A DNA stretch of 64,000 nt from an uncultured Prevotellaceae bacterium (GCA_902768785.1 CACXMM010000009.1:24250-88249), one strand, 5' to 3'; shown: positions 43,872 to 51,796, counted from the stretch's first letter. Notes: a model not told the origin generated them from the letters alone. Numbers and translations are program-made.

Positions 43872-45803
43872 TTATTCTTCTGTATTCTCAGCGTCTATAG
43901 CCTTGATCTTCTGGCGCACCAGCTCGCAGTCGTCCTTCAACTTCTGTACCTTACGGTTCATCTCGTCGATGAGGCTGCTGCCTTTCTTGCTGGCGGCATT
44001 CAGGAAGCCCAGGTTATTCTCATAGGTTTGGATCTCCTGCTTCAGACCCTCATAGCGTCGCATCAGACGGGCACGCTCGTTGTCGAGGACGTCACCGCCA
44101 CGCTCTGCCATGTTCTTAATGTTACTCTTGAAATTGTCAAGACGGCGGCGTGCCGTGGAGATGTTCAGGTCTTTGTACAACTTGTCGAGCACTTCATGAT
44201 ACTCCTTGTACAGCTTGTCCTTGTCCTTGAAGGGCACATGACCGATGGTCTGGTATTCATCCACCAGCTGCTGCACCTTCTCCTGTATGTTCTCTCCAGC
44301 CTCCTCGGCCAATGCTTTCAGCTGGGAGATCACATCGCGTTTCTTCTGCAGGTTCTCGCGCTCAGCGGTGCGTGTACCTTGGTTGGCAGCATTGCGAGCC
44401 TCGAAGAATTTATTGCAGGCACCCAAGAACTCGTTCCACAGTTGATCACCCAAACGCTTGGGAACCATACCGATGGTCTTCCACTCCTTCTGCAGGGCAA
44501 TCAGTTTGTCACTGGTGGACTTCCACTCCGTACTGTCTTGCAGAGCCTTGGCCTGTTCGATGAGCGCACGTTTCCTGTCAGCATTCTCTGCGAACTTCGC
44601 TTTCATGTCCTTGAAGAACTCAGCCTTACGACCGAAGAAATCATCGCAGGCAGCACGGAACCGTTCGAAGATCTTCACATTCATCTTCTGCGGAGCGAAA
44701 CCGATGGTCTTCCATTCTGTTTGCAGATCGATGATCTGCTTCGTGTGGCGCTCCCAGTCGCCGGCGCTCTTGTTCTCTTCCTTGGCAATGGCCTCCACCT
44801 TCTCGCACAGTTCAGTCTTGCGGGCCAGATTCTCTTCTTCCTTCGAACGGAGGTCATCGAAGTGCTGCTGGTGCTTCTTGTTGATCACCGTGGAAGCAGC
44901 TTTGAAGCGTGCCCACATCTCTTCACGCAGGTCTTTAGCCACCGGACCGGTCTCGCGGTATTCCTGATGCAGCTTTTGCAACTGGTGGAAAGCACTGATC
45001 ACGTCGGTCTCTTCTGCCAGTTTCTCTGCGGCCTCACACAGACGCTTTTTGATTTCCAGATTTTTCTTGAAGTCGTATTCACGGGCTTCGCTGTTCAGTT
45101 TCAGCAAGTCGTAATACTGCTCCACATATAACTGATAATTACGCCATAATTCATTGGCTTTGTCGGCAGGCACCAGACGAATCTCTTTCCACTCCTGCTG
45201 CAGCTTTTTAAACTCCTGGAAGTTTTTGTTGGCTTCCTCGGGTGACGTAGCCATGCCTTTGATCTTCTCAATGATGTCGAGCTTCTTCTTCAGGTTTTCT
45301 TGTTTCTCCTGTTCCTGCTCTAAGAAGATCTTGGCACGCTTCTCCTTCACAATGCCCATTTCTGCCTTGAACACCTCTTCGTCCTCATCGGGAAGAACTG
45401 AATATTTCTCGGGGTCACCACCGCCTTCAAGATAGGCTTTCATCTCTGCCTCACGCTGTGCGAAATGCAGTTTGTAGAAGGTGGTCTTCAGCAAGTCAAC
45501 CTCTTCTTTCGTAGGCGACTCGTCACCATGAGCCAGCTCTTTGAGCCGCTCAATCACCTCCTGCTTGGTGGCAAACACTTTCTTGGCGGGTTCTGCATCC
45601 GCGGATTCCTCTGCTACGGGCTCTTCGGCTACCTCGGCGGGTGCCTCTTCCTTAGCCACGGTCTCTTCTGCCGCAGGTGTTTCCTCGGTTTCTTCTTTTA
45701 CTACTGTTTCTTCCACTTTCACTTCCTCTTCGGCCACTGGCTGAGAGTTCGTTTCCTCTAACTGTGCCTCATTGTTGAGGACGTTTTCTTGAGAGTCCAT
45801 CAT
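43872..45803 (-). CDS. DUF349 multi-repeat protein
   Basis: A 643-residue cytoplasmic protein. Residues 1-75 are acidic and Glu/Val/Ala-rich without clear fold. The remainder has about six DUF349 repeats of 70-75 residues, each a three-helix coiled unit with a 'W(K/R)xIGxVP/APxK' centre (for example 'LQKEWKTIGMVPKRLGDQLW', 'LQTEWKTIGFAPQKMN'). Function of the family is not settled. It has its own leader and ends just before the hairpin at 43781. No neighbours suggest a partner. Confidence 0.85.
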   Translation of the reverse strand: MMDSQENVLNNEAQLEETNSQPVAEEEVKVEETVVKEETEETPAAEETVAKEEAPAEVAEEPVAEESADAEPAKKVFATKQEVIERLKELAHGDESPTKEEVDLLKTTFYKLHFAQREAEMKAYLEGGGDPEKYSVLPDEDEEVFKAEMGIVKEKRAKIFLEQEQEKQENLKKKLDIIEKIKGMATSPEEANKNFQEFKKLQQEWKEIRLVPADKANELWRNYQLYVEQYYDLLKLNSEAREYDFKKNLEIKKRLCEAAEKLAEETDVISAFHQLQKLHQEYRETGPVAKDLREEMWARFKAASTVINKKHQQHFDDLRSKEEENLARKTELCEKVEAIAKEENKSAGDWERHTKQIIDLQTEWKTIGFAPQKMNVKIFERFRAACDDFFGRKAEFFKDMKAKFAENADRKRALIEQAKALQDSTEWKSTSDKLIALQKEWKTIGMVPKRLGDQLWNEFLGACNKFFEARNAANQGTRTAERENLQKKRDVISQLKALAEEAGENIQEKVQQLVDEYQTIGHVPFKDKDKLYKEYHEVLDKLYKDLNISTARRRLDNFKSNIKNMAERGGDVLDNERARLMRRYEGLKQEIQTYENNLGFLNAASKKGSSLIDEMNRKVQKLKDDCELVRQKIKAIDAENTEE

Positions 45804-45958
45804 TTTAAATGATTTTTAGTTCGTATTCAAGGTAATTATTCACCATATCATGCCCTTCCCTTGTTGAGGGATGGGCTTTGAATGGTGTTATAGGGTGCAA
45901 ACTTAATAAAAATAATTGTAAAATCCTAAGAAATGAGAAAAAAAATGATCTTTTTCTC

Positions 45959-46885
45959 TTAAATCAGTCGCTTGTATTTCAAAAACAGCCATGTGAGTGC
46001 ACTTCCGCCGATGGAAATGACCAAAGCTACCGTGAATCCGAGCTTACTGTTTTCCATGCCATTGATCAGGTTCATGCCAAAAAGACCGGCCACGAGGGTT
46101 GGGAACATCATGATGATGGTCACCACGGTCAGCGTTCGCATCACATTGTTCATATTGTTGTTGATGATGCTCTGGTAGGTGTCCATGGTGGATTCGAGGA
46201 TGTTCGAATAGATACTGGTGGTCTCTCGTGCCTGTGTCATCTCGATGTTCACGTCTTCGATGAGGTCGGCATCCAGCTCATCCACCTGTAGCTTGAATTT
46301 CAGTTTGGCGAGTAAGGTCTCGTTACCGCGGATAGAAGTATTGAAGTAAGTGAGTGAGTCTTGCAGACGTGACAGACCGATCAGGCTCTCGTTATCCACG
46401 TTGTGATCGAGGTTACGTTTGGCCTTCTCGATGAGTGTGTTGATCTGTTTGAGTCGTTTCAGGTACCACACGGCTGAGGAGAGGAACAGTCGGAAGATCA
46501 TATCCACATAGTCGGTGAATCCTTCGCCGCGTTTCTGCTGGAAGCTCACAAAGTCGATCATCATGTTTGTCTCATAGTAGCACACCGTGATGGTTACGTC
46601 TCGCTTGTGGATGATACCCAAGGGCACGGTGGTATAGGGCGTACGGCTCCGGATCTCTTTGACATAGGGGATACGGAGGATGATGAGCATCCAGCCGTCA
46701 TCATACTCATAACGGGCACGCTCATCGGTATCGCTGATGTCGCTCAGGAAATAGTCGGGTATTTGGTATTTCTCTTCCAGCATGTGCTGGTCCTCTTCTG
46801 TTGGGCATGTCACCTGTACCCAGCAGTTCGGCTCCCACTCAGGGATGGCTTTCAAGCCGTTGCTTGTGTTCCAGTATGTTCTCAT
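45959..46885 (-). CDS. corA: CorA-type divalent-cation transporter
   Basis: Pentameric Mg2+ (possibly Co2+/Ni2+) channel of the inner membrane. It has 308 residues. A large cytoplasmic N-terminal domain is followed by the stalk helix and two C-terminal membrane spans; the pore signature GMN is in 'LVAGLFGMNLINGMEN' near residues 268-283. The C-terminus is positively charged ('KYKRLI'). A 175-nt leader precedes it and contains a possible acidic leader peptide at 46951-46998. Confidence 0.92.
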   Translation of the reverse strand: MRTYWNTSNGLKAIPEWEPNCWVQVTCPTEEDQHMLEEKYQIPDYFLSDISDTDERARYEYDDGWMLIILRIPYVKEIRSRTPYTTVPLGIIHKRDVTITVCYYETNMMIDFVSFQQKRGEGFTDYVDMIFRLFLSSAVWYLKRLKQINTLIEKAKRNLDHNVDNESLIGLSRLQDSLTYFNTSIRGNETLLAKLKFKLQVDELDADLIEDVNIEMTQARETTSIYSNILESTMDTYQSIINNNMNNVMRTLTVVTIIMMFPTLVAGLFGMNLINGMENSKLGFTVALVISIGGSALTWLFLKYKRLI

Positions 46886-46950
46886 TTTGCTAGTCCTTTT
46901 ACAAGATGAAACGTTCTTGGCAAAGGATTAGCCCAGCGGACGGGTAACCC

Positions 46951-46998
46951 TCAGCCCCATGTAAAGTTCTCGTTATTTTCCGCCGGATAATCGTCCAT
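46951..46998 (-). CDS. Possible 15-residue acidic leader peptide of corA
   Basis: ATG at 46998, product MDDYPAENNENFTWG, TGA at 46951, located 65 nt upstream of the corA ATG and downstream of its promoter. It is acidic and has a proline, as do the Mg-sensing leader peptides known upstream of mgtA and corA in enterobacteria, whose acidic/Pro stretches destabilise ribosomes at low Mg2+. No strong ribosome-binding site is visible, as is common in Bacteroidales. The GGGTTACCCGT just after the stop could form part of a regulatory hairpin. Coding is plausible but unproven. Confidence 0.35.
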   Translation of the reverse strand: MDDYPAENNENFTWG

Positions 46999-47061
46999 AT
47001 TGGTATGTTTAAGTGAATGAATAGTCGTCCGCACAGAGGGCGGATGACAGGATATCGGGTG

Positions 47062-47118
47062 CAAAGGTACGAATTAGTGAGTAAAAATCAAAGAAAATAC
47101 CAAATTTTCTTTGATTTT
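47062..47118. promoter_or_regulatory. corA promoter within an extragenic palindrome
   Basis: TACCTTTG on the minus strand (47069-47062) is the corA -7 box. It is followed by gaattagtgagtaaaaatc and an inverted pair aaatcaaagaaaat / attttctttgattt. Same promoter-palindrome family as at 18917, 37819 and 52575. Confidence 0.65.
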
Positions 47119-47120
47119 TA

Positions 47121-47292
47121 GAGGAAGGTTTCTGGAGGAAGGAGGAAGGAGGAAGGACGACGGAGGAAGGAGATATGCTCTAAGTAACAGTATTACCATT
47201 TTTGGCCAGTATCTCAGTACTATTCTCCTTCCTCCTTCGTCCTTCGTCCTTCCTCCAAAAACCTTCCTCCTTCGTCCTTCCTCCTTCCTCCA
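47121..47292. repeat. Gene-less GGAGGAAGG palindromic element
   Basis: The left arm (47121-47171) and right arm (47219-47292) are inverted tracts of ggaggaagg, ggaaggacg units; both outer ends contain tttctggaggaaggagg. The 47-bp core has 'gtatctcag' and, next to the left arm, 'aggagatatgc', both shared (inverted) with the cores in ksgA and rsgA. It lies between corA and pepD. Confidence 0.85.
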
Positions 47293-47298
47293 GAAATA

Positions 47299-48756
47299 TC
47301 ACTTCACCGGAATATCTTCCAATGTCTTCTTGAGCAGAGCCCAGAACGGTTCAACGGTAGCCCAGAGGGCACGCTCTGTCGTGGTGTGCGGTGATTTCAT
47401 CGTAGGACCGAACGACACTACGTCGAGGTGCGGGTACTTACCGAGGATGATCGAGCACTCCAGACCAGCATGATCCACCTGGATGATACCTTCGTTGCCG
47501 AAGAGTTCCTTGTATTCCTTCAGCAGCAGGTGCAGGATTTCGCTATCTGGATTCGGATCCCATCCGCCATAGCTGCTGTCGGTCTCCACCTTCATGCCAG
47601 CCATGTTGAAGCAGCTCTGGAGCATGTTCACGATATAGTCTTTCATATCCTCACGACTAGATCGTGGAAGGACCTTGATCAGTGCCTTGCCGTCGCCGAT
47701 GTTGATGATAGCGAGGTTGGAGCTTGTCTCCACCACGTCGGGATAGGAAGGAATCATGCGCACCACGCCGTCATGACAGGCATAGATGGCGCTGATGAGG
47801 TTGTCCTGTATCTCCACGGGCACCTCCATCTTGGGCGTCTCCACATCCTCGGCATAGAACTCAATACCGCTCTCAATACCCTTGTATTCGTCGATGAAGT
47901 CAGCTTTCCAGTCGGCAACCAGCTCTTTCAGGGCATCTACGTTCTCCTTCGGCAGTGTGAGCACCACCTCAGCCTTGAACGGAATGGCATTGCGCATGTT
48001 TCCACCGTCCCAAGAGGCCAGTCGTGCCTCGCACTCCTCGATGGCCTCACGGACGAAGCGCACCATCAGCTTATTGGCATTGGCACGTCCTTCATGAATC
48101 TCCAGTCCGGAGTGTCCGCCGCGCAATCCTTTGAGTGTCACCTTCACGGCCACATCCTCAGCATCGGTCTCCACCTCTTTGTATTCCAGTGTAGCGGTGA
48201 GGTTGATTCCACCGGCAGAGCCGATGACGAACTTACCCCAGGTCTCAGAGTCGAGGTTCAGCAGGATATCCCCCTGCAGCTCTCCAGTAGGAAGGGCGTT
48301 TGCACCGAACATACCCGTCTCCTCATCAGCAGTGATCAGGGCCTCCACGGGTCCGTGCTTCAGACTCTTATCCTCCATCACAGCCATGATGGCAGCCACA
48401 CCTAATCCGTTGTCGGCACCGAGGGTGGTACCCTTTGCCTTCACCCACTCCCCGTCTATCCATGGCTGGATGGGATCGGTCTCGAAGTTATGGGTACTCT
48501 CGGGTGTCTTCTGCGGCACCATGTCCATGTGAGCCTGCAGGATCACGCCTTTCTTGTTCTCCATACCCGGAGAGGCAGGCTTCCGCATCACGATGTTGTC
48601 GGCGGGGTCTTTGAAGGCCTCCACGCCTGCATTCTTAGCAAACTCCAGCAGGAACTGCTGTACTTTCTCAAGGTGTCCGCTTGGGCGGGGCACCTGTGTC
48701 AGTGCATAAAAGTTTTTCCAGATGCACTGCGGATTCAGATTTTTAATTTCGCTCAT
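47299..48756 (-). CDS. pepD: Aminoacyl-histidine dipeptidase (M20C)
   Basis: Zinc dipeptidase that hydrolyses Xaa-His and other dipeptides in the cytoplasm. From the ATG at 48756 ('MSEIKNLNPQ') it has 485 residues, the normal size. Metal and catalytic motifs are 'LQAHMDMVPQK' near 73, 'GADNGLGVAAI' near 112, 'TADEETGMFGANAL' near 142 and 'DHAGLECSIILGKY' near 430. The frame is open upstream for 20 more codons, but these are encoded by the arm of the 48772 element ('FSFLPPPSSFL'), so I exclude them. The element now replaces the native upstream region, so its promoter is unclear. Confidence 0.92.
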   Translation of the reverse strand: MSEIKNLNPQCIWKNFYALTQVPRPSGHLEKVQQFLLEFAKNAGVEAFKDPADNIVMRKPASPGMENKKGVILQAHMDMVPQKTPESTHNFETDPIQPWIDGEWVKAKGTTLGADNGLGVAAIMAVMEDKSLKHGPVEALITADEETGMFGANALPTGELQGDILLNLDSETWGKFVIGSAGGINLTATLEYKEVETDAEDVAVKVTLKGLRGGHSGLEIHEGRANANKLMVRFVREAIEECEARLASWDGGNMRNAIPFKAEVVLTLPKENVDALKELVADWKADFIDEYKGIESGIEFYAEDVETPKMEVPVEIQDNLISAIYACHDGVVRMIPSYPDVVETSSNLAIINIGDGKALIKVLPRSSREDMKDYIVNMLQSCFNMAGMKVETDSSYGGWDPNPDSEILHLLLKEYKELFGNEGIIQVDHAGLECSIILGKYPHLDVVSFGPTMKSPHTTTERALWATVEPFWALLKKTLEDIPVK

Positions 48757-48771
48757 AGTTTTTTGTTCTTT

Positions 48772-49282
48772 ATCGAGGAAGGAGGAAGGAGGAGGGAGGA
48801 AGGAGAATACCTTCATGCCATTCCTTACTCACAACCTGATGTTTGTACTATTTTGGTTAAAAGATAATTCTTTAATCCAGACATAACCTTAGAAAGGTGT
48901 TCCGCTTTTCTCTCTGCGATGTCTAATTCTTCATTGGTAATATATCCTAAGGCTTCGGATAAGTCCAATTGACACGACACCTCAGCCAGAGAACCGAATG
49001 CAATCTCTAAGAAATGGATTCTTTCCTTAACAGACATTCTTCCTAATCCCTCTGCAATGTTTGAGGGTATGGAAATTGCAGAACGTCGCATTTGGTCACA
49101 TAATGCATAATTCTCACATTGAGGATAATTCTTCAGTAAAGAATATACGTAGATAACGTAGTCTTTTGCAATATGGTAAGCATCAACTTTCTTATAGAAA
49201 AAATTATTCATAATCGTATTTTTCATTAAGGTTAGACATAATGGTATTCTCCTTCCTCCCTTCTCCTTCCTCCTTCCTCGAT
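48772..49282. mobile_element. S23-gene element with 40-bp GGAGGAAGG inverted arms
   Basis: The left arm 48772-48811 and right arm 49243-49282 are inverted copies of a 40-bp sequence that starts atcgaggaaggaggaagg and ends ggaaggagaatacc; they differ at one base (position 21). The only gene inside is the S23-family protein on the minus strand. No target duplication is visible. Arms of the same sequence occur without the gene at 47121, 51006 and 54519, which suggests an autonomous element with non-autonomous derivatives. No transposase is encoded, so the mechanism is unknown. Confidence 0.75.
48825..49226 (-). CDS. S23 / 23S-rRNA-intervening-sequence family four-helix-bundle protein
   Basis: A 133-residue (or 128 from ATG 49211) helical protein. 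Family features: 'DAYHIAKDYVIYVYSLLKNY' helix 1, 'LCDQMRRSAISIPSNIAEGL' (near 60-80, the family's most conserved block), then 'FLEIAFGSLAEVSCQLDLSE' and a long C-terminal helix 'KAEHLSKVMSGLKNYL'. Relatives are encoded inside intervening sequences of bacterial 23S rRNA genes and as Avd accessory proteins of diversity-generating retroelements, where Avd binds nucleic acid with the reverse transcriptase. Here it stands alone inside GA-rich inverted repeats. Its start overlaps the 3' end of the upstream flippase-like gene, so it may be translated by coupling. Confidence 0.88.
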   Translation of the reverse strand: MKNTIMNNFFYKKVDAYHIAKDYVIYVYSLLKNYPQCENYALCDQMRRSAISIPSNIAEGLGRMSVKERIHFLEIAFGSLAEVSCQLDLSEALGYITNEELDIAERKAEHLSKVMSGLKNYLLTKIVQTSGCE

Positions 49283-50277
49283 AGGGAAACCTTGCGTTTC
49301 CCAGAGAACGAAAGAGCCACCCAAGCATACACTCCTAAGAGAATGACAAGCATGGTCTGCACGGTGTGCACGATGAGAACGAAGTAGAGGGCCTGCTCGT
49401 CGGCCACTCCATAGAGGATGAGCATGGTCTTCACGGCAAAGTGCCAGGGGCCGGCACCGTTGGGCGTGGGAACGATGACTGCGATGCTACCCACGACAAA
49501 TGTCACCAGGGCACACGAGATTCCCAGATGCTCCGTGAAGTCAAAACAGAAGAAAGTGAGATAGTAATGAAGAAAATAGCTACCCCAGATGCCTAAGGTG
49601 AAGAACACGAACAGCGGAATGTTCCGTATGTCCTTCAGTGACAGTACACCTTGCCAGATGCCGTCCACCGTGGCTTTCACCTTATTATATATAGAGAGCC
49701 TGCGGAGCAGGAAGATGACCAGAAGGAGGACGGCAATACCGCAGATTGCCGTTACCAGATAGCCAGTAAGAGAGAATCCGTGGAGGATACTGTCCAGACT
49801 CGTTCCCGTACGGTCAAAGAAAGTGCCGAACACACTCATCTGGAACAGCAGGGTGATGCCCGTCACACAGAGCATCAGCAGGGTGTCGATGGCCCGTTCG
49901 GTCACCACCGTCCCCAATGCCTTCGAGAAAGAGATGCCATCGTATCGTTTCAGAACACCGCAACGGGTAAACTCACCGATGCGGGGGATGACCAGACTGG
50001 CGGCATACGACACAAAGATGGAGTGAACAGACGTGGAGAGACGGGGATGTTCGCCGATAGGCTCTAAAGTCTGCCGCCAACGCCAGCCACGGAACAACTG
50101 TGCCAGGATACCAAAGGGAAATGACAACAGCATCCACGTCCAGTCCATCTCATGCAGAAGGACATGCCGGATCTGTTGGAAGTCAAAGTCGCGGTACATC
50201 CAATAAAGGATGGCGCCGCCCAATATAAGGGGGAACGCGATCTTGATGATATTGCCCGTTACCTTTTCCTGTTTCAT
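49204..50277 (-). CDS. UPF0104 / lysylphosphatidylglycerol synthase TM-region family protein
   Basis: Integral membrane protein of the flippase-like UPF0104 group, 357 residues from the ATG at 50277, with about eight spans. 'RGWRWRQTLEPIGEHPRLST' (near 70) and the central 'RIGEFTRCGVLKRYDG' plus late 'TPNGAGPWHFAVKTML' are family motifs. In MprF such domains flip lysyl-PG, but solitary versions have unknown lipid substrates. Residues from about 333 to the end ('LSRKEEGEGRKENTIM...') are encoded by the arm and interior of the S23 element, so the native C-terminus has been replaced and the stop lies inside the S23 gene start. Confidence 0.82.
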   Translation of the reverse strand: MKQEKVTGNIIKIAFPLILGGAILYWMYRDFDFQQIRHVLLHEMDWTWMLLSFPFGILAQLFRGWRWRQTLEPIGEHPRLSTSVHSIFVSYAASLVIPRIGEFTRCGVLKRYDGISFSKALGTVVTERAIDTLLMLCVTGITLLFQMSVFGTFFDRTGTSLDSILHGFSLTGYLVTAICGIAVLLLVIFLLRRLSIYNKVKATVDGIWQGVLSLKDIRNIPLFVFFTLGIWGSYFLHYYLTFFCFDFTEHLGISCALVTFVVGSIAVIVPTPNGAGPWHFAVKTMLILYGVADEQALYFVLIVHTVQTMLVILLGVYAWVALSFSGKRKVSLSRKEEGEGRKENTIMSNLNEKYDYE

Positions 50278-50285
50278 ATTCTTTG

Positions 50286-50293
50286 CAAAGATA
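50286..50293 (-). promoter_or_regulatory. -7 promoter box of the UPF0104 gene
   Basis: TATCTTTG followed by CAAAG, 9 bp before the ATG at 50277; such a short leader supports that start. Confidence 0.55.
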
Positions 50294-50430
50294 CAAATAA
50301 TCTGATGAAACGAGAAAGAAAAAAGAAAGAAAACGAATTGACCCTCGTCAATTGCGTTGACGGACATCAAAAAAAGGTCGTTTTTACATTCATTTCCCTG
50401 AAAAGCCATGGCGCGTTTCAAAAATCATCG

Positions 50431-50438
50431 TACCTTTG
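50431..50438 (+). promoter_or_regulatory. -7 promoter box of the 31-residue membrane protein
   Basis: TACCTTTG followed by CATC, 93 bp before the small ORF; a long leader with a repeated aaggataac motif (50479 and 50499) follows. Confidence 0.6.
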
Positions 50439-50530
50439 CATCGTCAAAAGGATAAAAAAGATTGGCCGTAAGGCTGAAGGATAACATTTCAGATTTAAGG
50501 ATAACAATTAACAAACAGAGAAAGGAAAAA

Positions 50531-50626
50531 ATGATGAACGTATTAGCAATTGTAGCATTCGCAGCAGCTGTTTGCACTTTCGTGGTAGTGTATGGTACTT
50601 ACGTTGGAAAGAAGATCAACGAGTAA
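50531..50626 (+). CDS. 31-residue single-span membrane protein
   Basis: Product MMNVLAIVAFAAAVCTFVVV followed by YGTYVGKKINE: one transmembrane helix (residues 3-24) with a short basic cytoplasmic tail. It has a good -7 promoter, an A/G-rich ribosome-binding region (aaaggaaaaa) directly before the ATG and a strong terminator 31 bp after the stop, so it is a complete small transcription unit. I do not know its function; small one-span proteins often modulate larger membrane complexes, but no partner is suggested by its neighbours (a flippase-like gene divergent, ksgA downstream). Confidence 0.65.
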   Translation: MMNVLAIVAFAAAVCTFVVVYGTYVGKKINE

Positions 50627-50656
50627 GAAACACGAGCAAACATAAAATATGAGTCG

Positions 50657-50705
50657 TCCGGCGGTATGGAGAGGTTCACTCCCATGCCGCCGGATTGTTT
50701 TTGCA
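50657..50705 (+). terminator. Terminator after the small membrane protein
   Basis: A 13-bp stem tccggcggtatgg / ccatgccgccgga with one G-T pair and a 12-nt loop, followed by TTGTTTTT. Confidence 0.85.
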
Positions 50706-50748
50706 TTCGAAAAAGGGAAAAACTGCGCGCTTATTCGTTTTTTTACAT

Positions 50749-50756
50749 TATCTTTG
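50749..50756 (+). promoter_or_regulatory. -7 promoter box of ksgA
   Basis: TATCTTTG followed by CACA, 19 bp before the ksgA ATG. Confidence 0.6.
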
Positions 50757-50774
50757 CACACAAAACGATAGCGA

Positions 50775-51758
50775 ATGAAACAAGTAAGACCCAAGAAGAA
50801 CCTCGGACAGCATTTCCTGACCGACCTGACCATTGCACGTGCCATCGCTGATACCGTGGACGCCTATCCAGACATTCCCGTTCTGGAGGTAGGACCAGGC
50901 ATGGGGGTGCTGACACAGTTCCTGGTGGAAAAGCCAAGACCGTTGACGGTGGTGGAAATCGATCGTGAGAGTGTGGAGTATTTGAAAGAACGGTACCCGT
51001 TCTTTTCGAGGAAGGATTATTCGAGGAAGGAGGAAGGAGGAGGGAGGAAGGAGATTACCTCTGAGATACAGGACGCTATGAATACTGTATATGATTCTAA
51101 AGATTCTGTTAAGGACACATGTACCCAGTGCATATCTCCTTCCTCCCTCCTCCTTCCTCCTTCCTCGAAAGAAGATTCTTCTTCGAATGAGTTTCCTCGC
51201 GTTCTCCTCTCCGCTGACTTCCTCCGCATGGATCTCCGTGAAGTGTTTGACGGACAGCCGTTTGTGCTGACGGGCAACTATCCTTATGATATCTCCTCAC
51301 AGATCTTTTTCAAGATGCTCGACAACAAGGAGCTGATCCCTTGTTGTACGGGAATGATTCAGCGGGAGGTGGCGTTGCGTATCGCCTCGCAGCCGGGCAC
51401 CAAGGCGTATGGTATCCTGAGCGTTCTCATTCAGGCTTGGTATGATGTGGAGTATCTGTTTACGGTGGATGAGCATGTGTTCAATCCGCCACCTAAGGTG
51501 AAGAGTGCGGTGATACGCATGACTCGCAATGACGTACGGGAACTGGGATGTGATGAGAGACTGTTTAAGCGGGTGGTCAAGACGGTATTCAATCAACGAC
51601 GTAAGATGCTGAGGGTGAGTCTGCGACAACTCTTCTCCAAAGACCATATGCCCGATGCCGTTTTCTTTGCTCAGGAGATCATGACGAAACGCCCAGAGCA
51701 ACTGTCAATCCCGCAGTTCGTGGAACTGACGAATCTGTGTGCTGCGTTCTTAGTTTGA
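50775..51758 (+). CDS. ksgA: 16S rRNA dimethyladenosine transferase KsgA with in-frame insert
   Basis: Dimethylates the two adjacent adenosines near the 3' end of 16S rRNA. It has 327 residues against about 265 usual. 'KKNLGQHFLTD' (7-17), SAM-binding 'VLEVGPGMGVLTQFL' (36-50), 'VVEIDRES' (57-64), 'LSADFLRMDL' (near 145) and the catalytic 'LTGNYPYDISSQIFFKM' (near 162) are intact. The extra ~60 residues (about 77-138) are encoded by a palindromic GGAGGAAGG element that keeps the frame. The insert lies between the SAM-binding acidic loop and the next strand, a surface loop. All catalytic motifs remain, so the enzyme is probably active unless the insert blocks ribosome binding. Confidence 0.93.
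   Translation: MKQVRPKKNLGQHFLTDLTIARAIADTVDAYPDIPVLEVGPGMGVLTQFLVEKPRPLTVVEIDRESVEYLKERYPFFSRKDYSRKEEGGGRKEITSEIQDAMNTVYDSKDSVKDTCTQCISPSSLLLPPSSKEDSSSNEFPRVLLSADFLRMDLREVFDGQPFVLTGNYPYDISSQIFFKMLDNKELIPCCTGMIQREVALRIASQPGTKAYGILSVLIQAWYDVEYLFTVDEHVFNPPPKVKSAVIRMTRNDVRELGCDERLFKRVVKTVFNQRRKMLRVSLRQLFSKDHMPDAVFFAQEIMTKRPEQLSIPQFVELTNLCAAFLV
51005..51187. mobile_element. Palindromic GGAGGAAGG element inside ksgA
   Basis: Perfect 36-bp inverted arms at 51020-51055 and 51134-51169 (start ttcgaggaaggaggaagg), with weaker arm extensions outside (tcgaggaaggattat). The 78-bp core contains ctgagatacaggac, aagattctgtt and aggacacatg, shared with the rsgA copy. The length is a multiple of three in effect: the host frame is open on both sides. 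Confidence 0.88.
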
Positions 51759-51796
51759 CCCTCTCTTGCTTCGCTCGGGAATGGGGTAAGGGTGGA

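Noticed and set aside
43785-45131. 448-residue frame antisense to the DUF349 gene
   Set aside because: Mirror of the coiled-coil codons (Lys/Glu reading as Leu/Phe); its start lies in the hairpin repeat.
46886-47061. M-box or other known Mg riboswitch upstream of corA
   Set aside because: I could not fold the leader into the known M-box pattern; only the short peptide and a small hairpin are supported.
47428-48405. 325-residue frame antisense to pepD
   Set aside because: Overlaps a well-conserved peptidase completely; no signature of its own.
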